64,000 bases of DNA from Cohnella fermenti (GTDB lineage Bacteria > Bacillota > Bacilli > Paenibacillales > Paenibacillaceae): NCBI RefSeq assembly GCF_004801405.1, contig NZ_SSOB01000017.1, positions 1-64,000 on the forward strand. Direction: 5' to 3'. Each line of letters starts with the position of its first letter. Within the stretch, counting starts at the first letter, position 1. A model generated the notes under the pieces. That model was not told the origin of the DNA, ran no database searches, and saw only the letters and a list, made by a program, of their open reading frames with translations. This document shows, piece after piece, positions 35,455 to 44,869 of the stretch. The position numbers and the translations under genes are program-made.

Positions 35455-37187
35455 GCAGAGGAGGCGGACGCATGGGAAAATTAAGATGGCTGCAACAGAC
35501 GGGACTGTTCGGGCTCGCGATCGTCTTGTTCGTCGTCGTGATGGCCTTCTCCTTCGTGTACTGGGAGGATCGAACCGCGAATCCGGATCTCCCGCAAGAG
35601 ACGCCGACGCCCGCAGAGCCATCCCCTGCATTCGTCGAAGGGAGATACGAGCCGACGGCCGTCCTGACGACCGTGGGGCATCTGTATCCGGACATCAAGT
35701 TCAAGAACGGCGAGGATCTGCAGAACAACGTGCTGACCCGGCTGTTCGAGGAGAAGCTCGGCATCAAGGTGAGCTATCTCTGGACAACGACAGGAGACGA
35801 GGACGTCTATATCAATAAGCTGAACACGTCGATAGCGGCCGGCCAATCGCTTCCCGACATCGTGACGTTCAAGGGCGGCCAGAACCTCTATCCGCTGCTG
35901 CGCTCCGGCGCGTTCCGCGACGTCGGTCCGCTGTTCGAGCGGTACGCCTCGCCCAAGTGGAAGGCGGCCATGGCCCAGGCGCCCGAGGCGTGGGACCGGT
36001 ATACGATCAACGGCAAGAAGCTGGCCGTGCCGATTCTCGACGGCAAGATGAACTCGAACGAGGTGCTGTACATCCGGCAGGACTGGCTCGACAAGCTCGG
36101 CCTTAAGGCGCCCTCCACCCTCGAGGAGATGGAGGCGGTCATGGACGCGTTCGTGCGCGGAGACCCGGACGGCAACGGTCTGGACGATACGTACGGGCTC
36201 AGCCTCAGCGTCAAGAACTCGTTCTTGAAGTGGATGTCGGACGCGGGCTTTGTCTTCGGCGCTTATGGGGCGTTGCCGGATATCTGGAGCATAGGGGAAA
36301 ATGGGAGGCTGGTCTACGGTTCGGTCCAATCGAGCATGCGGGAAGGCTTGACGACGCTGAGACGATGGATGGAACGCGGCTATGTGCCGAAGGATGCCGA
36401 GATCGTCGACGAGCTTCAGGCGACGGAGGCGTGGACGCAAGGCAAGGCCGGCATGATCGTGGCTCCGCTGTGGGCGGCGGGATGGCCGCTCGGGAACGTG
36501 GCCGCGAACGTGCCGGGCGCGAGCTTCGACGCCTATCCCATTCCTTCCGGTCCCGGCGGCTTGTCCGGCACGCGCGGCACGCCATCGGAATACGGGGCCA
36601 TCGCCATCAACGTCGACATGGAGAACCCCGAGATTTTCTTCCGTTATATGAACTTCGTCTACGACAACTTCATCGATCCGCCCGCCGATTCGCCCTATTC
36701 GTGGGGCATCGCGGAGGGCTACGACTTCGGCTATGCGAACGGCAAGCCGACCTTCCGGGAGGACGAGGTGCCCGGAGGACTCGCCGATCCGCAGAAGTAC
36801 CTGCTGAGCCTGTCTCTCCCTTCGATCCCGAACCTGCTGAGCGAGTCGATCGCCCGCATCAACGGCGGCGCGGGCGCCCGGACGTCTTACGACATCAAGA
36901 ACAAGCTGCTGCGCACGCCGCAGGAGCTGAAGGGCTGGACAATCGTCGAGAGCAACCCGTCCGTCTACAAGACGGACGCCTTCACGGGCGCGCCGACGCC
37001 GACCATGGAGAAGATCGGAGACGCGCTCGACGAGATGCTTCACGACGAGATGCTCAAGATCGTCTACGGCCAGGAGCCCGTGTCCGGCTTCGACCGCGCC
37101 GTCACGAGATGGTACGAGCTGGGGGGCGAGGAGATGACCGAGGAAGTGAACGAGTGGTACTCCTCTCTGGAGACGGAGCGTTGGTAG
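35451..37187 (+). CDS. Membrane-anchored extracellular solute-binding protein
   Basis: The 578-residue protein resembles LplA-type family 1 solute-binding proteins (LPDIVTFKGGQNLYPLL, DPDGNGLDDTYGLS, QGKAGMIVAPLWAAGWP). The N-terminal helix GLFGLAIVLFVVVMAF has no lipobox Cys, so it should stay as an uncleaved anchor. It overlaps the kinase gene by 4 bp and no permease genes follow. That suggests it presents ligand to the YesM-type kinase, though it could serve a transporter encoded elsewhere. An internal ATG at 35472 has a better GGAGG spacing (7 bp) and may be the true start. Confidence 0.88.
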   Translation: MSRGGGRMGKLRWLQQTGLFGLAIVLFVVVMAFSFVYWEDRTANPDLPQETPTPAEPSPAFVEGRYEPTAVLTTVGHLYPDIKFKNGEDLQNNVLTRLFEEKLGIKVSYLWTTTGDEDVYINKLNTSIAAGQSLPDIVTFKGGQNLYPLLRSGAFRDVGPLFERYASPKWKAAMAQAPEAWDRYTINGKKLAVPILDGKMNSNEVLYIRQDWLDKLGLKAPSTLEEMEAVMDAFVRGDPDGNGLDDTYGLSLSVKNSFLKWMSDAGFVFGAYGALPDIWSIGENGRLVYGSVQSSMREGLTTLRRWMERGYVPKDAEIVDELQATEAWTQGKAGMIVAPLWAAGWPLGNVAANVPGASFDAYPIPSGPGGLSGTRGTPSEYGAIAINVDMENPEIFFRYMNFVYDNFIDPPADSPYSWGIAEGYDFGYANGKPTFREDEVPGGLADPQKYLLSLSLPSIPNLLSESIARINGGAGARTSYDIKNKLLRTPQELKGWTIVESNPSVYKTDAFTGAPTPTMEKIGDALDEMLHDEMLKIVYGQEPVSGFDRAVTRWYELGGEEMTEEVNEWYSSLETERW

Positions 37188-37313
37188 AGGAGGGGCGCAT
37201 GGACATCCACAGGCCCAATCAAAGAAGAAGGCTGCGCAGCTAATCTGCGTCAGCCCGAACTATCTCTGTTCGATATTCAAGAAGGCGGCTTGGTTGGGAG
37301 GCAATCGAGGCGT

Positions 37314-37386
37314 TTTAGAGGTTTTTAGCATATATCCAGCACCTCAAGCCGGAATTCCCTCCACGAATGTGATTTAATACGAAAAT
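37314..37386 (+). repeat. Intergenic array C: two degenerate dyad cores 51 bp apart
   Basis: Core-like sequences start at 37316 (TAGAGGTTTTTAGCAT) and 37367 (ATGTGATTTAATACG). The 51-bp step and plus-strand T-tract match the other arrays. They lie in the gene-free gap 37188-37972. Confidence 0.6.
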
Positions 37387-37498
37387 TAAGTCTCGCTAAT
37401 GGCGGTCTGTACCGGATTTAGACAGAAAAGTCCCACCACCGTCTAGCACCGTCCCGACGCGGTCGGCATGTTGGTGAGTTGGCGAGTCGGCGAGTTTA

Positions 37499-37622
37499 TT
37501 TCTATATTATGGTGGATAGAGTCGCTATCCCCCTTCTGAACCCTTATGCCTCTTCTCCCCTTGGATCAGGAACCTCCGCTTGCCGATCATGCCCTTGGGT
37601 CTTAGGACAGCCCATTCCCTTT
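37499..37622. repeat. Dispersed ~120-bp intergenic element, copy 2
   Basis: Homologous to 23247-23372, with the same order of CTTATGCCTCTTCTCCCC, CAGGAACCTCC and CCGATCAT. On the minus strand it encodes the same short peptide blocks (MIGK, RFL, GEKRHK, EGG). The flanking DNA differs. No convincing start codon or ribosome site was found. Confidence 0.6.
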
Positions 37623-37770
37623 GCACCTCCTTATCCTGAACGAAAGGGAGAAGAGACCTAATGCCGCCAGAGGGAATAGACGCCTGGGGAGTTGGAAGCG
37701 ATGCCGGGCGGGATGGCAAGTGGAACGAACAGTCGATAGGCGGGTTTTCCGCTCATCTCCCTCTCCAACT

Positions 37771-37850
37771 GTTGTACAGGTTTCTCGCACATCCTCCCCT
37801 CCTACCGCCTCTTCGGAGCGTCGTTGTACGGGTTTCTCTACTAACTCCGC
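37771..37850 (+). repeat. Two GTTGTAC-GGTTTCTC repeats 52 bp apart
   Basis: GTTGTACAGGTTTCTCGCAC at 37771 and GTTGTACGGGTTTCTCTAC at 37823 are 52 bp apart. A related single copy (GTTGTGCGGATTTCCCGCAC) lies near 62819, also beside a GAGGCGTC/GAGCGTC sequence. A lone class I dyad core (TAGAGGTTTTTCGCAT) follows at 37945. Probably divergent members of the phased-repeat family. Confidence 0.45.
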
Positions 37851-37944
37851 TCCTCCTGCCTCTCCGCAGTTGGCTTTTCATCACTGCGGATGGCCGCATA
37901 CGGAAAATTTTCATGGTAGGGGGTGACAACTGTCCTTGTTGTCA

Positions 37945-37960
37945 TAGAGGTTTTTCGCAT
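37945..37960 (+). repeat. Solo dyad core of the phased-repeat family
   Basis: TAGAGGTTTTTCGCAT matches the 16-bp core of arrays A-E at 12 or more positions and has the same orientation. It stands alone, 13 bp before the end of the ABC permease gene. Confidence 0.5.
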
Positions 37961-37972
37961 AAATCCCGATCA

Positions 37973-39256
37973 TCAAACCTTGTACGCCTTCATCGCCCGC
38001 CTAAGCTCGGCAATCGTCGGTCGCTTGCCGTACATGAGCACGCCGGTGCGGTAGATCTTCGCGGCCAGCCAGCCGATGGCGAGGATGCTCGCGAGCAAGA
38101 TGCCGACGGACAGCGCGATCTCCCACCAGGCCGGCTCGGCGAGGCCGATGCGCAGGAACAGCAGGAACGGCGAGAAGAACGGAATGTAAGAGCAGATCGT
38201 GATGAAGCTGCTCTCCGGGCTGTTCATGCCGAAGATCGCGATGTAAAAGCCGGCCAGCGTGATCATCGTGATCGGCAGAACCGCCTGGCCGAGGTCTTCC
38301 GTGCGGCTCACGAGGGAACCGATCGAGGCGAACAGCATCGCGTAGAGGAAGAACCCCGCCAGATACATGAGCACCGCGAAGACCAGCAGCAGCGGATCGA
38401 CGTTGCCGAAGTCGATGCCGAGCGACAGGAAGCTGTCTTTGTTGTGCGGCAGAGTCAGGTTCAACACCGCCACTCCCACGAACACGACCAACTGCACGAC
38501 GGCGACGACGAACGTGCCGAGCACCCGCCCGAACAACTGCTGCAGCGGAGCGACGCTCGTTACGAGAATCTCCATGATGCGCGAGCTCTTCTCCGATGTG
38601 ATCTCCGAGGCAATCATCTGCCCGGACACCATGACGGACATGAAGAGCAGGATCAGGATGACGTAAGTCAGCAATAGCGCCGTATCCCGCTCCTCCTGGG
38701 TCTTGCCGGTGCCGTCCAGCTCATCGAGACGGATCGAAGAGAACGAGATCGGAGCGGTGAGCTTGGCAAGCTGCTCCTGCGTCAGGTTGGCGTCCTTCAC
38801 CGCGGCATCGGTCTTGACCGCTTGCAGCGACGCTTGAAGCTGCTGCGAGGCGTCCGTGGACAGTTGCTTCTTGGACAGATAGGTAACGCTTGGGAAGCTT
38901 GCGTCGCCGGTCGTCACGAATTGCAAGTAGCCTTTGATCATCTTCTCTTCAATCGCCTGCCTCAGCGCCGCCGTGCGGCCGGCCTCGTCCGCCGGCGTCT
39001 CGACCGGCACGAGCTCGACCTTGGGCTCCGGCAGAGCGGAGAGAACGGCGGACAGCGATGTCACCAGGTCCGCCTGCTCCGACTGGGCGTAGCCGACCTT
39101 GACCGGGCCGCCTCCCTTGGCCATCTTGTCGATCAGATAAGGAAGATTCGAGCCGACGACCAGCAGCAGCGCGATCAGAATCGTCAGGATCAGGAACGAC
39201 TTCCCGCGCAGCTTCGTCCTCATCGTGAAGCTCATGACGGTCCACAGGTTATTCAT
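37973..39256 (-). CDS. ABC-2 type permease, NatB-like
   Basis: The 427-residue protein has an N-terminal membrane anchor (~20-40), a ~140-residue extracellular domain, then a cluster of about five membrane helices (MSVMVSGQMIASEITSEKSSRIMEIL is the conserved cytoplasmic stretch, shown here across its first and last parts only as SGQMIASEIT and SRIMEIL). This is the NatB/YhaP layout of ABC-2 exporters. The ATG at 39256 overlaps the end of the ATPase gene and follows AGGTGA; an upstream GTG (39265) is less likely. With the ATPase it probably exports ions, drugs or peptides; substrate unknown. Confidence 0.88.
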   Translation of the reverse strand: MNNLWTVMSFTMRTKLRGKSFLILTILIALLLVVGSNLPYLIDKMAKGGGPVKVGYAQSEQADLVTSLSAVLSALPEPKVELVPVETPADEAGRTAALRQAIEEKMIKGYLQFVTTGDASFPSVTYLSKKQLSTDASQQLQASLQAVKTDAAVKDANLTQEQLAKLTAPISFSSIRLDELDGTGKTQEERDTALLLTYVILILLFMSVMVSGQMIASEITSEKSSRIMEILVTSVAPLQQLFGRVLGTFVVAVVQLVVFVGVAVLNLTLPHNKDSFLSLGIDFGNVDPLLLVFAVLMYLAGFFLYAMLFASIGSLVSRTEDLGQAVLPITMITLAGFYIAIFGMNSPESSFITICSYIPFFSPFLLFLRIGLAEPAWWEIALSVGILLASILAIGWLAAKIYRTGVLMYGKRPTIAELRRAMKAYKV

Positions 39257-40151
39257 GACGGTCACCTACCGTTCGGATAAAGATCTCGTTAAGGCTCGGC
39301 TCCATGAGCTCGAAGCGGCGAACCGGCCCCTGGGCCAGCGCGTGCTGAAGGATGCTCTGGGCGACCTCCGGCCTCGTGATCCTCAGCTCGTAGCCGTGCT
39401 CGTGCTTCGTCAGCGAAGTGACGCCCGTCAGCTTGTCCAGGCCCTGCACCTCGTGCTCGGCGGCCAGCAGCACCCGCTCCATCGGGAACTTCTTCTTGAT
39501 CTCCTTCACCGGACCTTGCAGCACCGGACGCGACTTGTGCATGATTGTAATGTTGCGGCACAGCTCCTCGACGTGCTCCATCCGGTGCGTCGAGAACAGG
39601 ATGCTTGTCCCCTTGTCACGCAGCTCCTTCACCGTCGCCTTCAGCAGCTCCACATTGACCGGGTCGAGTCCGCTGAACGCCTCGTCGAGCACAAGCAGCT
39701 TGGGGCTGTGGATAACCGCCGCGATAAATTGGATTTTCTGCTGATTGCCCTTCGACAGCTCTTCCATCTTCTTGTCGTAATGCTCCGGAATATCGAAGCG
39801 CTCCAACCAGCGCTTAAGGCTGCTGTCGGCATCCTTGCGGGACATTCCGCGCAATTGGCCCAGATAGGCCACCTGTTCGCTGACCTTGATCTTCGGATAC
39901 ATGCCCCTCTCCTCCGGCAGATACCCCATAATCGGGAGCAGCTCCCGGCTGTAGGACTTGCCGAAGTACGAGACCGTGCCCGCATCCGGCATAATAAGGC
40001 CCAGCACCATTCTCATTGTCGTCGTCTTGCCCGCCCCGTTGGCGCCAAGCAAGCCGTAGATTTCCCCTTCGCCGACCTCGAAGCTCAGACCGTTCACGGC
40101 CGTTCGATCGCCGAACTGCTTGACGATGTGGTTCACGACTAACCGCTGCAT
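39249..40151 (-). CDS. ABC transporter ATP-binding protein, NatA-like
   Basis: The 300-residue ATPase has Walker A GANGAGKTT, a variant signature LSKGNQQK, Walker B LLVLDEAFSGLDP and H-loop FSTHRMEHVEE. The C-terminal ~80 residues are the regulatory extension common in NatA/YhaQ proteins. It is first of a two-gene operon and its last bases overlap the permease start. The ATG follows AAAGGAGG at 6 bp. Minus-strand promoter sequences should lie in the AT-rich gap shared with the divergent pseudouridine synthase gene. Confidence 0.92.
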   Translation of the reverse strand: MQRLVVNHIVKQFGDRTAVNGLSFEVGEGEIYGLLGANGAGKTTTMRMVLGLIMPDAGTVSYFGKSYSRELLPIMGYLPEERGMYPKIKVSEQVAYLGQLRGMSRKDADSSLKRWLERFDIPEHYDKKMEELSKGNQQKIQFIAAVIHSPKLLVLDEAFSGLDPVNVELLKATVKELRDKGTSILFSTHRMEHVEELCRNITIMHKSRPVLQGPVKEIKKKFPMERVLLAAEHEVQGLDKLTGVTSLTKHEHGYELRITRPEVAQSILQHALAQGPVRRFELMEPSLNEIFIRTVGDRHE

Positions 40152-40308
40152 CTCTCTCCTCCTTTGATTCGGCGCAGGCGCGCCCTCTCTATCTTAACTT
40201 ATATTCTCCAATCGTTCGTTTAATTTTTGATCAAATTTCCATTCTATTCTCCCATGCCCTATAATCAGCATAACGAAGCTGCGCCAGACGGCAGGAGGTT
40301 CACCCCAC

Positions 40309-41262
40309 ATGAGCAGAAAACCGAACAGAAACGGAAGCGGAGCGAATCCCGGAAGACGCCCGCCCGCCCCGGCCAAATCCTATCCCGTTCAGCAGGAAGA
40401 GGAGCTTCTCGCCTTCCTCGTCGCGACAGTCAAGGGCGAAGGGAGAAACTCGCTCAAGTCGATGCTCGCCCGCGGTCAGGTATCGGTCGACGGCGAGCGC
40501 CAGACCGCCTACAATTATGTGCTGCGCCCCGGACAGACGGTAGCCGTGAGCAAGGAGCGAATCGAAGAGACTCCGCGCCTCGTCGGCTTGTCCATCCTCC
40601 ATGAGGACGATTCCCTGCTCGTCGTGCAGAAGGAGGCGGGCCTGCTGTCTATTGCGACGGAGCACGAGAAGGAGCTGACCGCCTACCGGCAGTTGACGGA
40701 CCACGTCAAGCGGAGCAATCCCGCCGGCCGCGTATTCATCGTGCATCGCCTCGACCGCGACACCTCCGGCGTCATGATGTTCGCGAAGTCGGAGACCGTA
40801 CAGCAGCAGCTTCAGAACGGCTGGCAGGAAGCGGTCAAGGAGCGAAGCTATATCGCCCTCGTCGAAGGGGAAGTGAAGCGTCCGGAAGGGACCGTCTCCT
40901 CCTGGCTGAAGGAGAGCAAGACGCTCAAGATGTATTCCAGCCCCTATCCGGGCGACGGCCAGCACGCTATGACGCACTACAAGCGGCTGCAGTCGAACAA
41001 GCTCTTCTCCCTGCTCGAAGTGAGGCTCGAGACCGGGCGGAAGAACCAGATCCGCGTCCATATGCAAGACATCGGCCACCCGATCGTCGGCGACAAGAAG
41101 TACCGTTCGAAGTCCAAGGAGATCGGCCGGCTTGGCCTGCATGCGTTCGTTCTTGCCTTCGAGCATCCCGTCACGAAGGAAGTCATGCGGTTCGAGAGTC
41201 CGATGCCGAAGGCGTTCCTCGCTCCGTTCCGGAACGGCGCCCAGTCTTCCGCCCATAATTAA
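40309..41262 (+). CDS. RluA/RluD-family RNA pseudouridine synthase
   Basis: The 317-residue enzyme has an S4-like RNA-binding region (~30-95; NSLKSMLARGQVSVDG) followed by the catalytic domain. The catalytic Asp lies in VHRLDRDTSGVMMFAK, and later conserved elements are LETGRKNQIRVHM and HPIVGDKKY. It converts uridine to pseudouridine in rRNA or tRNA; the exact target cannot be told from sequence. The N-terminus has a short basic Pro-rich tail. The start has AGGAGG 10 bp upstream. It is divergent from the NatAB-like operon and probably single. Confidence 0.93.
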   Translation: MSRKPNRNGSGANPGRRPPAPAKSYPVQQEEELLAFLVATVKGEGRNSLKSMLARGQVSVDGERQTAYNYVLRPGQTVAVSKERIEETPRLVGLSILHEDDSLLVVQKEAGLLSIATEHEKELTAYRQLTDHVKRSNPAGRVFIVHRLDRDTSGVMMFAKSETVQQQLQNGWQEAVKERSYIALVEGEVKRPEGTVSSWLKESKTLKMYSSPYPGDGQHAMTHYKRLQSNKLFSLLEVRLETGRKNQIRVHMQDIGHPIVGDKKYRSKSKEIGRLGLHAFVLAFEHPVTKEVMRFESPMPKAFLAPFRNGAQSSAHN

Positions 41263-41380
41263 TTGCGGCGGCAACCCGAAGACAGTCCAATTGGCCTATG
41301 AAAAATTCGCCAATAAAGTTACAATATTAATACCGAGAATTTTGTAGAATTTTGTAAACCAATCCGGTATAGGTGACCAA

Positions 41381-42973
41381 ATGGCCGACATCGCTCCTGC
41401 ACATCTGATCTTCTACATCCTGTTGTCTTATCTTGTCGCGGCATTCTGCTTGAACTATGCCCTCACCATCGCCGATAGAAGAGCCGCTTCGCGAAGATCC
41501 CGCCGGACATGGTCCTGGCTGGCCGCCTCCGCCCTCCTGGGCACGGGGCTCTGGCTCGCCAGCTTCTTCTCCTTGCCTGCGAAGGGACTTCCCCTTGCCG
41601 CGGACCGCCCGCTCATGATCGCTGTGCTCATTGCGGCCGCCGCTCTGTTCGGTGCGCACTTGCTTCTGCTCCTCGACCGCAACAACCGCGGCGAAGCCTC
41701 CGATTCGCTTAGCGGCCTTCCGGGGCGGATCGCGTTCGAGAAGAGCCTGCAGCAGGCGATCTCGAACGCAGAAGGCGACGGACTTCCCTTCGCCGTCATG
41801 TTCCTCGATCTGGATCGCTTCAAGAACATCAACGACGCGCTTGGCCATGACGTTGGCGACCATCTGCTGCAGACCGTCGCCAACCGCATTCGGGAATGCG
41901 TCGCGGACAAGGCCCGGATCTCGAGGCTCGGCGGCGACGAATTCGCGGTTCTGTTCCGGCCCGGCCTCTCCAAGGACAGCCTGCTGCTCGCGGCGGGCCA
42001 TCTTCTGTCGGACGTCGCGAGACCGCTATTCTTCGGCGAGACGGAGATTCACTTGACTACGAGCATCGGCATCTCCATGTATCCGACCGACGGGGAATCC
42101 CCGGTCAGCCTGATGAAGAATGCCGAAGCGGCGCTCTACTCGGCCAAGGCCGAGGGCAAGAATACGCTCCGCTTCTACCTTCCTGCCATGAACGACAACC
42201 TGCGCGAATCCGTTCTGCTGGAGACGGATCTTCGCAAGGCGCTCGAACGGGAGGAATTCTACCTCGTCTACCAGCCCCAGATCAGCGCCATTACCGGCCA
42301 GGTCGTCGGCGTCGAAGCTCTCCTGCGCTGGAATCACGGCAAGAAGGGGCTTATTCCCCCTTCCGACTTCATCCCGCTCGCCGAGGAGACGGGAGTGATC
42401 GTGCCGATCGGCGATTGGGTTATCCGAACCGCCTGCGCCCAGAGCAGCCAGTGGCAGAAGCAGGGACTGCCGCCTTTCCGCGTTGCGGTGAACCTGTCCG
42501 GCCGCCAGTTCTTGAACAAGGGGCTTGTTCCCTTCGTGAAGCGAACGCTTCTGGAGACCGGGATGGACCCGTCCAATCTGGAGCTTGAGATTACCGAATC
42601 GATGACGCTCGATATCGAGCGTTCCTTCTCCACGCTTCGCGAGCTGAAGCAGCTCGGCATCAGCATCTCCATCGACGACTTCGGCACCGGCTACAGCTCT
42701 CTCAGCTACCTCAAGAGCTTCCCGGTCGACTGCCTGAAGATCGACCAATCGTTCGTGCGCGAGCTGTTGTCCGAGACGAATGACCGCTCGATCGTCTCTA
42801 CGATCATCAACCTCGCCCACAGCCTGAACCTCCGGGTTGTTGCCGAAGGAGTCGAATCCAAGGAGCAGCTTGCCTACCTTGCCTCCTTCGGCTGCGACGA
42901 GATTCAGGGTTACTACGTGAGCAAGCCAATCGCCGAGAAAGACATTCCTTGTTTTCTGAAGCGAAGCTCCTGA
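41381..42973 (+). CDS. Membrane GGDEF-EAL protein (cyclic di-GMP turnover)
   Basis: The 530-residue protein has three membrane helices (~8-105), a GGDEF domain (~110-270) and an EAL domain (~280-525). The cyclase signature GGDEF is intact (LGGDEFAVL), and the EAL domain keeps EALLRW, DDFGTGYSSLSYL and KIDQSFV, so both synthesis and hydrolysis of c-di-GMP are possible. The membrane part looks like half of an MHYT sensor (GTGLWLASFF in place of the usual GIGIWSMHF), with the metal-binding MHYT residues gone. It is followed 130 bp later by a chemoreceptor-like gene. The start follows AGGTGA. Confidence 0.92.
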   Translation: MADIAPAHLIFYILLSYLVAAFCLNYALTIADRRAASRRSRRTWSWLAASALLGTGLWLASFFSLPAKGLPLAADRPLMIAVLIAAAALFGAHLLLLLDRNNRGEASDSLSGLPGRIAFEKSLQQAISNAEGDGLPFAVMFLDLDRFKNINDALGHDVGDHLLQTVANRIRECVADKARISRLGGDEFAVLFRPGLSKDSLLLAAGHLLSDVARPLFFGETEIHLTTSIGISMYPTDGESPVSLMKNAEAALYSAKAEGKNTLRFYLPAMNDNLRESVLLETDLRKALEREEFYLVYQPQISAITGQVVGVEALLRWNHGKKGLIPPSDFIPLAEETGVIVPIGDWVIRTACAQSSQWQKQGLPPFRVAVNLSGRQFLNKGLVPFVKRTLLETGMDPSNLELEITESMTLDIERSFSTLRELKQLGISISIDDFGTGYSSLSYLKSFPVDCLKIDQSFVRELLSETNDRSIVSTIINLAHSLNLRVVAEGVESKEQLAYLASFGCDEIQGYYVSKPIAEKDIPCFLKRSS

Positions 42974-43102
42974 TAAGAAAGCACCATTTTTTCGACAAAT
43001 TCCTCTGTTTATCGATCTTTTTCAGAAGTTGTTCAACTTATATATGGTATACTTTCCACTACCGACTTCTTACTATCAAGATCAAACAAGGAAGGTCTAC
43101 CT

Positions 43103-44614
43103 ATGCTCCATCGGAAAAACAAACTCATGCTGATTTTCTCGGCAGGGACGGTCCTGCTGAGCCTCTTCATTCACCTGCTGCACCGCCGGTTCGACGTGTT
43201 CCAATCCATGCAGATGCACGGCCACTCCGCCATGACCGCCTCGGCTCCCGCCTGGCAATTGAACGCGATTCTGCTTCTCCCGCTCCTTCTGCTCGGGATT
43301 TCCTGGTTCCTCTATCTAAGCCGCAGAGAGCATCCCTTGATTCCCTTATTGAACATCCTGTGCCTCACCTTCGCCAGCATCTCGATCATCGGCGGAGGGG
43401 GCGGAACGGTCGAATTCCACTTCTCCATCTTCATGGTTGTCGCGATGACCGCTTATTATGACAACGTCAAGCTGATTGCCGCCATGACCGGGGTATTCGC
43501 CATCCACCATCTAGCCGGCTTCTTCTTCCTGCCGGAGCTCGTCTTCGGAGTGACGGAGTATCCGTTCCTTATGCTTGTCATTCATGCCGGATTCCTCGTC
43601 CTGACATCCGTCGCGACCTCCTACCAGATCGTCTCCAAGACTCGGATTCAGCAGGAGCTCGAAGCGGACGGGCGGAGCAAGCAGGAGCAGATCCGGGAGC
43701 TGCTCGCCAACGTCCAGAGCTTGTCCGATCAGCTCCAGAAGTCGTCCGCCATCGTCTCCGAGCGTTCGGAGATCTCCTCTCGCTCCGGCGAAGAGATGAT
43801 CGCTTCGTTCCGGGAGGTGTCCGCGGCGCTTGAGCATCAGAGCTTGTCGATTCGATCCGTCGAGACGGACATTCAGCAGACGACCCTCTCGATTAAGGAA
43901 GTATCGGCCGCTTCCGAACAGATGAACGAGCATTCCGCCCGCTCGGACGATTCGATCGCCTCGATTCAACTCAGCATTGAACGGCTGACGCAAGAGACGG
44001 AGAGGACGTCGCGCGCGATTGAAGTCGCGTTCCGCACGCTGCAGAAGTTGATCTCTTCGACACAGAACGTCGAAGAGATCGTCACGACGATTCAGGAAGT
44101 ATCCGGCCAGATTCATCTGCTCGGCTTAAACGCCGCGATTGAAGCGGCCCGGGCCGGCGAGCACGGCCAAGGCTTCGCCGTCGTCGCGAGCGAAGTGCGC
44201 AAGCTGGCCGTCCGAAGCAACGAGTCGACGGACCGCATTCGCACGATCCTCGCCTCCATCAGCGAGGACAGCCGCGAGGCCCGGATCGGCTTCGAAGCCG
44301 GCCTCGAGTCCGCCGATGCCGCCCGGTCGCAGGCTGAATCGACGTTCGCCGGATTCCAGGAAGTGCGCACTCTCCTCGAGCTGACCTCGAAGAGCATCCG
44401 CGAAGTGCACGGAGAACTGCTCCAAGCCAGCCGTTCGGTCGATCGGGTCTCCAGCGAGATGCTCCAGATCGCTTCCGTGACGGAAGAGAACGTCGCCTCG
44501 ATGGAGGAACTGTTCCATATTACCGAGAAGCAGATGAACTCGACGCACGAGATCAACCGCGAGCTGGGCCGGGTCAAGTCTCTCGCCGATTCGCTGCGAG
44601 AGCAGTTCTCTTGA
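43103..44614 (+). CDS. Methyl-accepting chemotaxis-type membrane receptor
   Basis: The 503-residue protein starts with about six membrane helices (~8-190) and lacks a large outer domain. It carries [14 protein letters not shown] and [13 protein letters not shown], a His-containing membrane sensor layout seen in some MCPs. After ~200 comes a long coiled coil with the MCP signalling tip [20 protein letters not shown]. It should control a CheA kinase or another output; no che genes are nearby. It has no HAMP that I can see. A strong terminator follows. It may have a shared role with the c-di-GMP enzyme just upstream, but that is only suggested by position. Confidence 0.88.
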   Translation: MLHRKNKLMLIFSAGTVLLSLFIHLLHRRFDVFQSMQMHGHSAMTASAPAWQLNAILLLPLLLLGISWFLYLSRREHPLIPLLNILCLTFASISIIGGGGGTVEFHFSIFMVVAMTAYYDNVKLIAAMTGVFAIHHLAGFFFLPELVFGVTEYPFLMLVIHAGFLVLTSVATSYQIVSKTRIQQELEADGRSKQEQIRELLANVQSLSDQLQKSSAIVSERSEISSRSGEEMIASFREVSAALEHQSLSIRSVETDIQQTTLSIKEVSAASEQMNEHSARSDDSIASIQLSIERLTQETERTSRAIEVAFRTLQKLISSTQNVEEIVTTIQEVSGQIHLLGLNAAIEAARAGEHGQGFAVVASEVRKLAVRSNESTDRIRTILASISEDSREARIGFEAGLESADAARSQAESTFAGFQEVRTLLELTSKSIREVHGELLQASRSVDRVSSEMLQIASVTEENVASMEELFHITEKQMNSTHEINRELGRVKSLADSLREQFS

Positions 44615-44617
44615 GAT

Positions 44618-44665
44618 GAGGGGCCGTCCCCGAAGTCATCGAGCTTCGGGACGGCCCCTCTTTAT
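44618..44665 (+). terminator. Terminator after the chemoreceptor-like gene
   Basis: Arms at 44618-44635 and 44644-44660 (GAGGGGCCGTCC and its complement) form a strong hairpin with one bulge, followed by a short TTTAT. It begins 4 bp after the stop codon. Confidence 0.85.
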
Positions 44666-44743
44666 GGCTTCTTTGCCGCGCTATTCGCCTCCCCTCCCCC
44701 CCAGACGAGCTAATCGCTCCAATCGTTCGGGACCTTTGCGAAT

Positions 44744-44818
44744 TTATATGAATTTTCACATTCGTCGGCTTGGATTGGAGGGAATCTCGGCGTTTTATGT
44801 GATTTCTCACATATATTC
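44744..44818 (+). repeat. Intergenic array D: two dyad cores 51 bp apart
   Basis: Cores start at 44746 (ATATGAATTTTCACAT) and 44797 (ATGTGATTTCTCACAT). The spacer begins TCGTCGGCTTGGATT, which also follows the first core of array A (near 128), so part of the spacer is shared between loci. Confidence 0.75.
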
Positions 44819-44869
44819 CTGACATCCAGCGGCATCAGCGGGACCGAGGCGGCTTCGGAGGTATATTGG

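Noticed and set aside
37661..38677. 338-residue plus-strand frame
   Set aside because: It is antisense to the NatB-like permease gene over most of its length and has shadow-frame composition.
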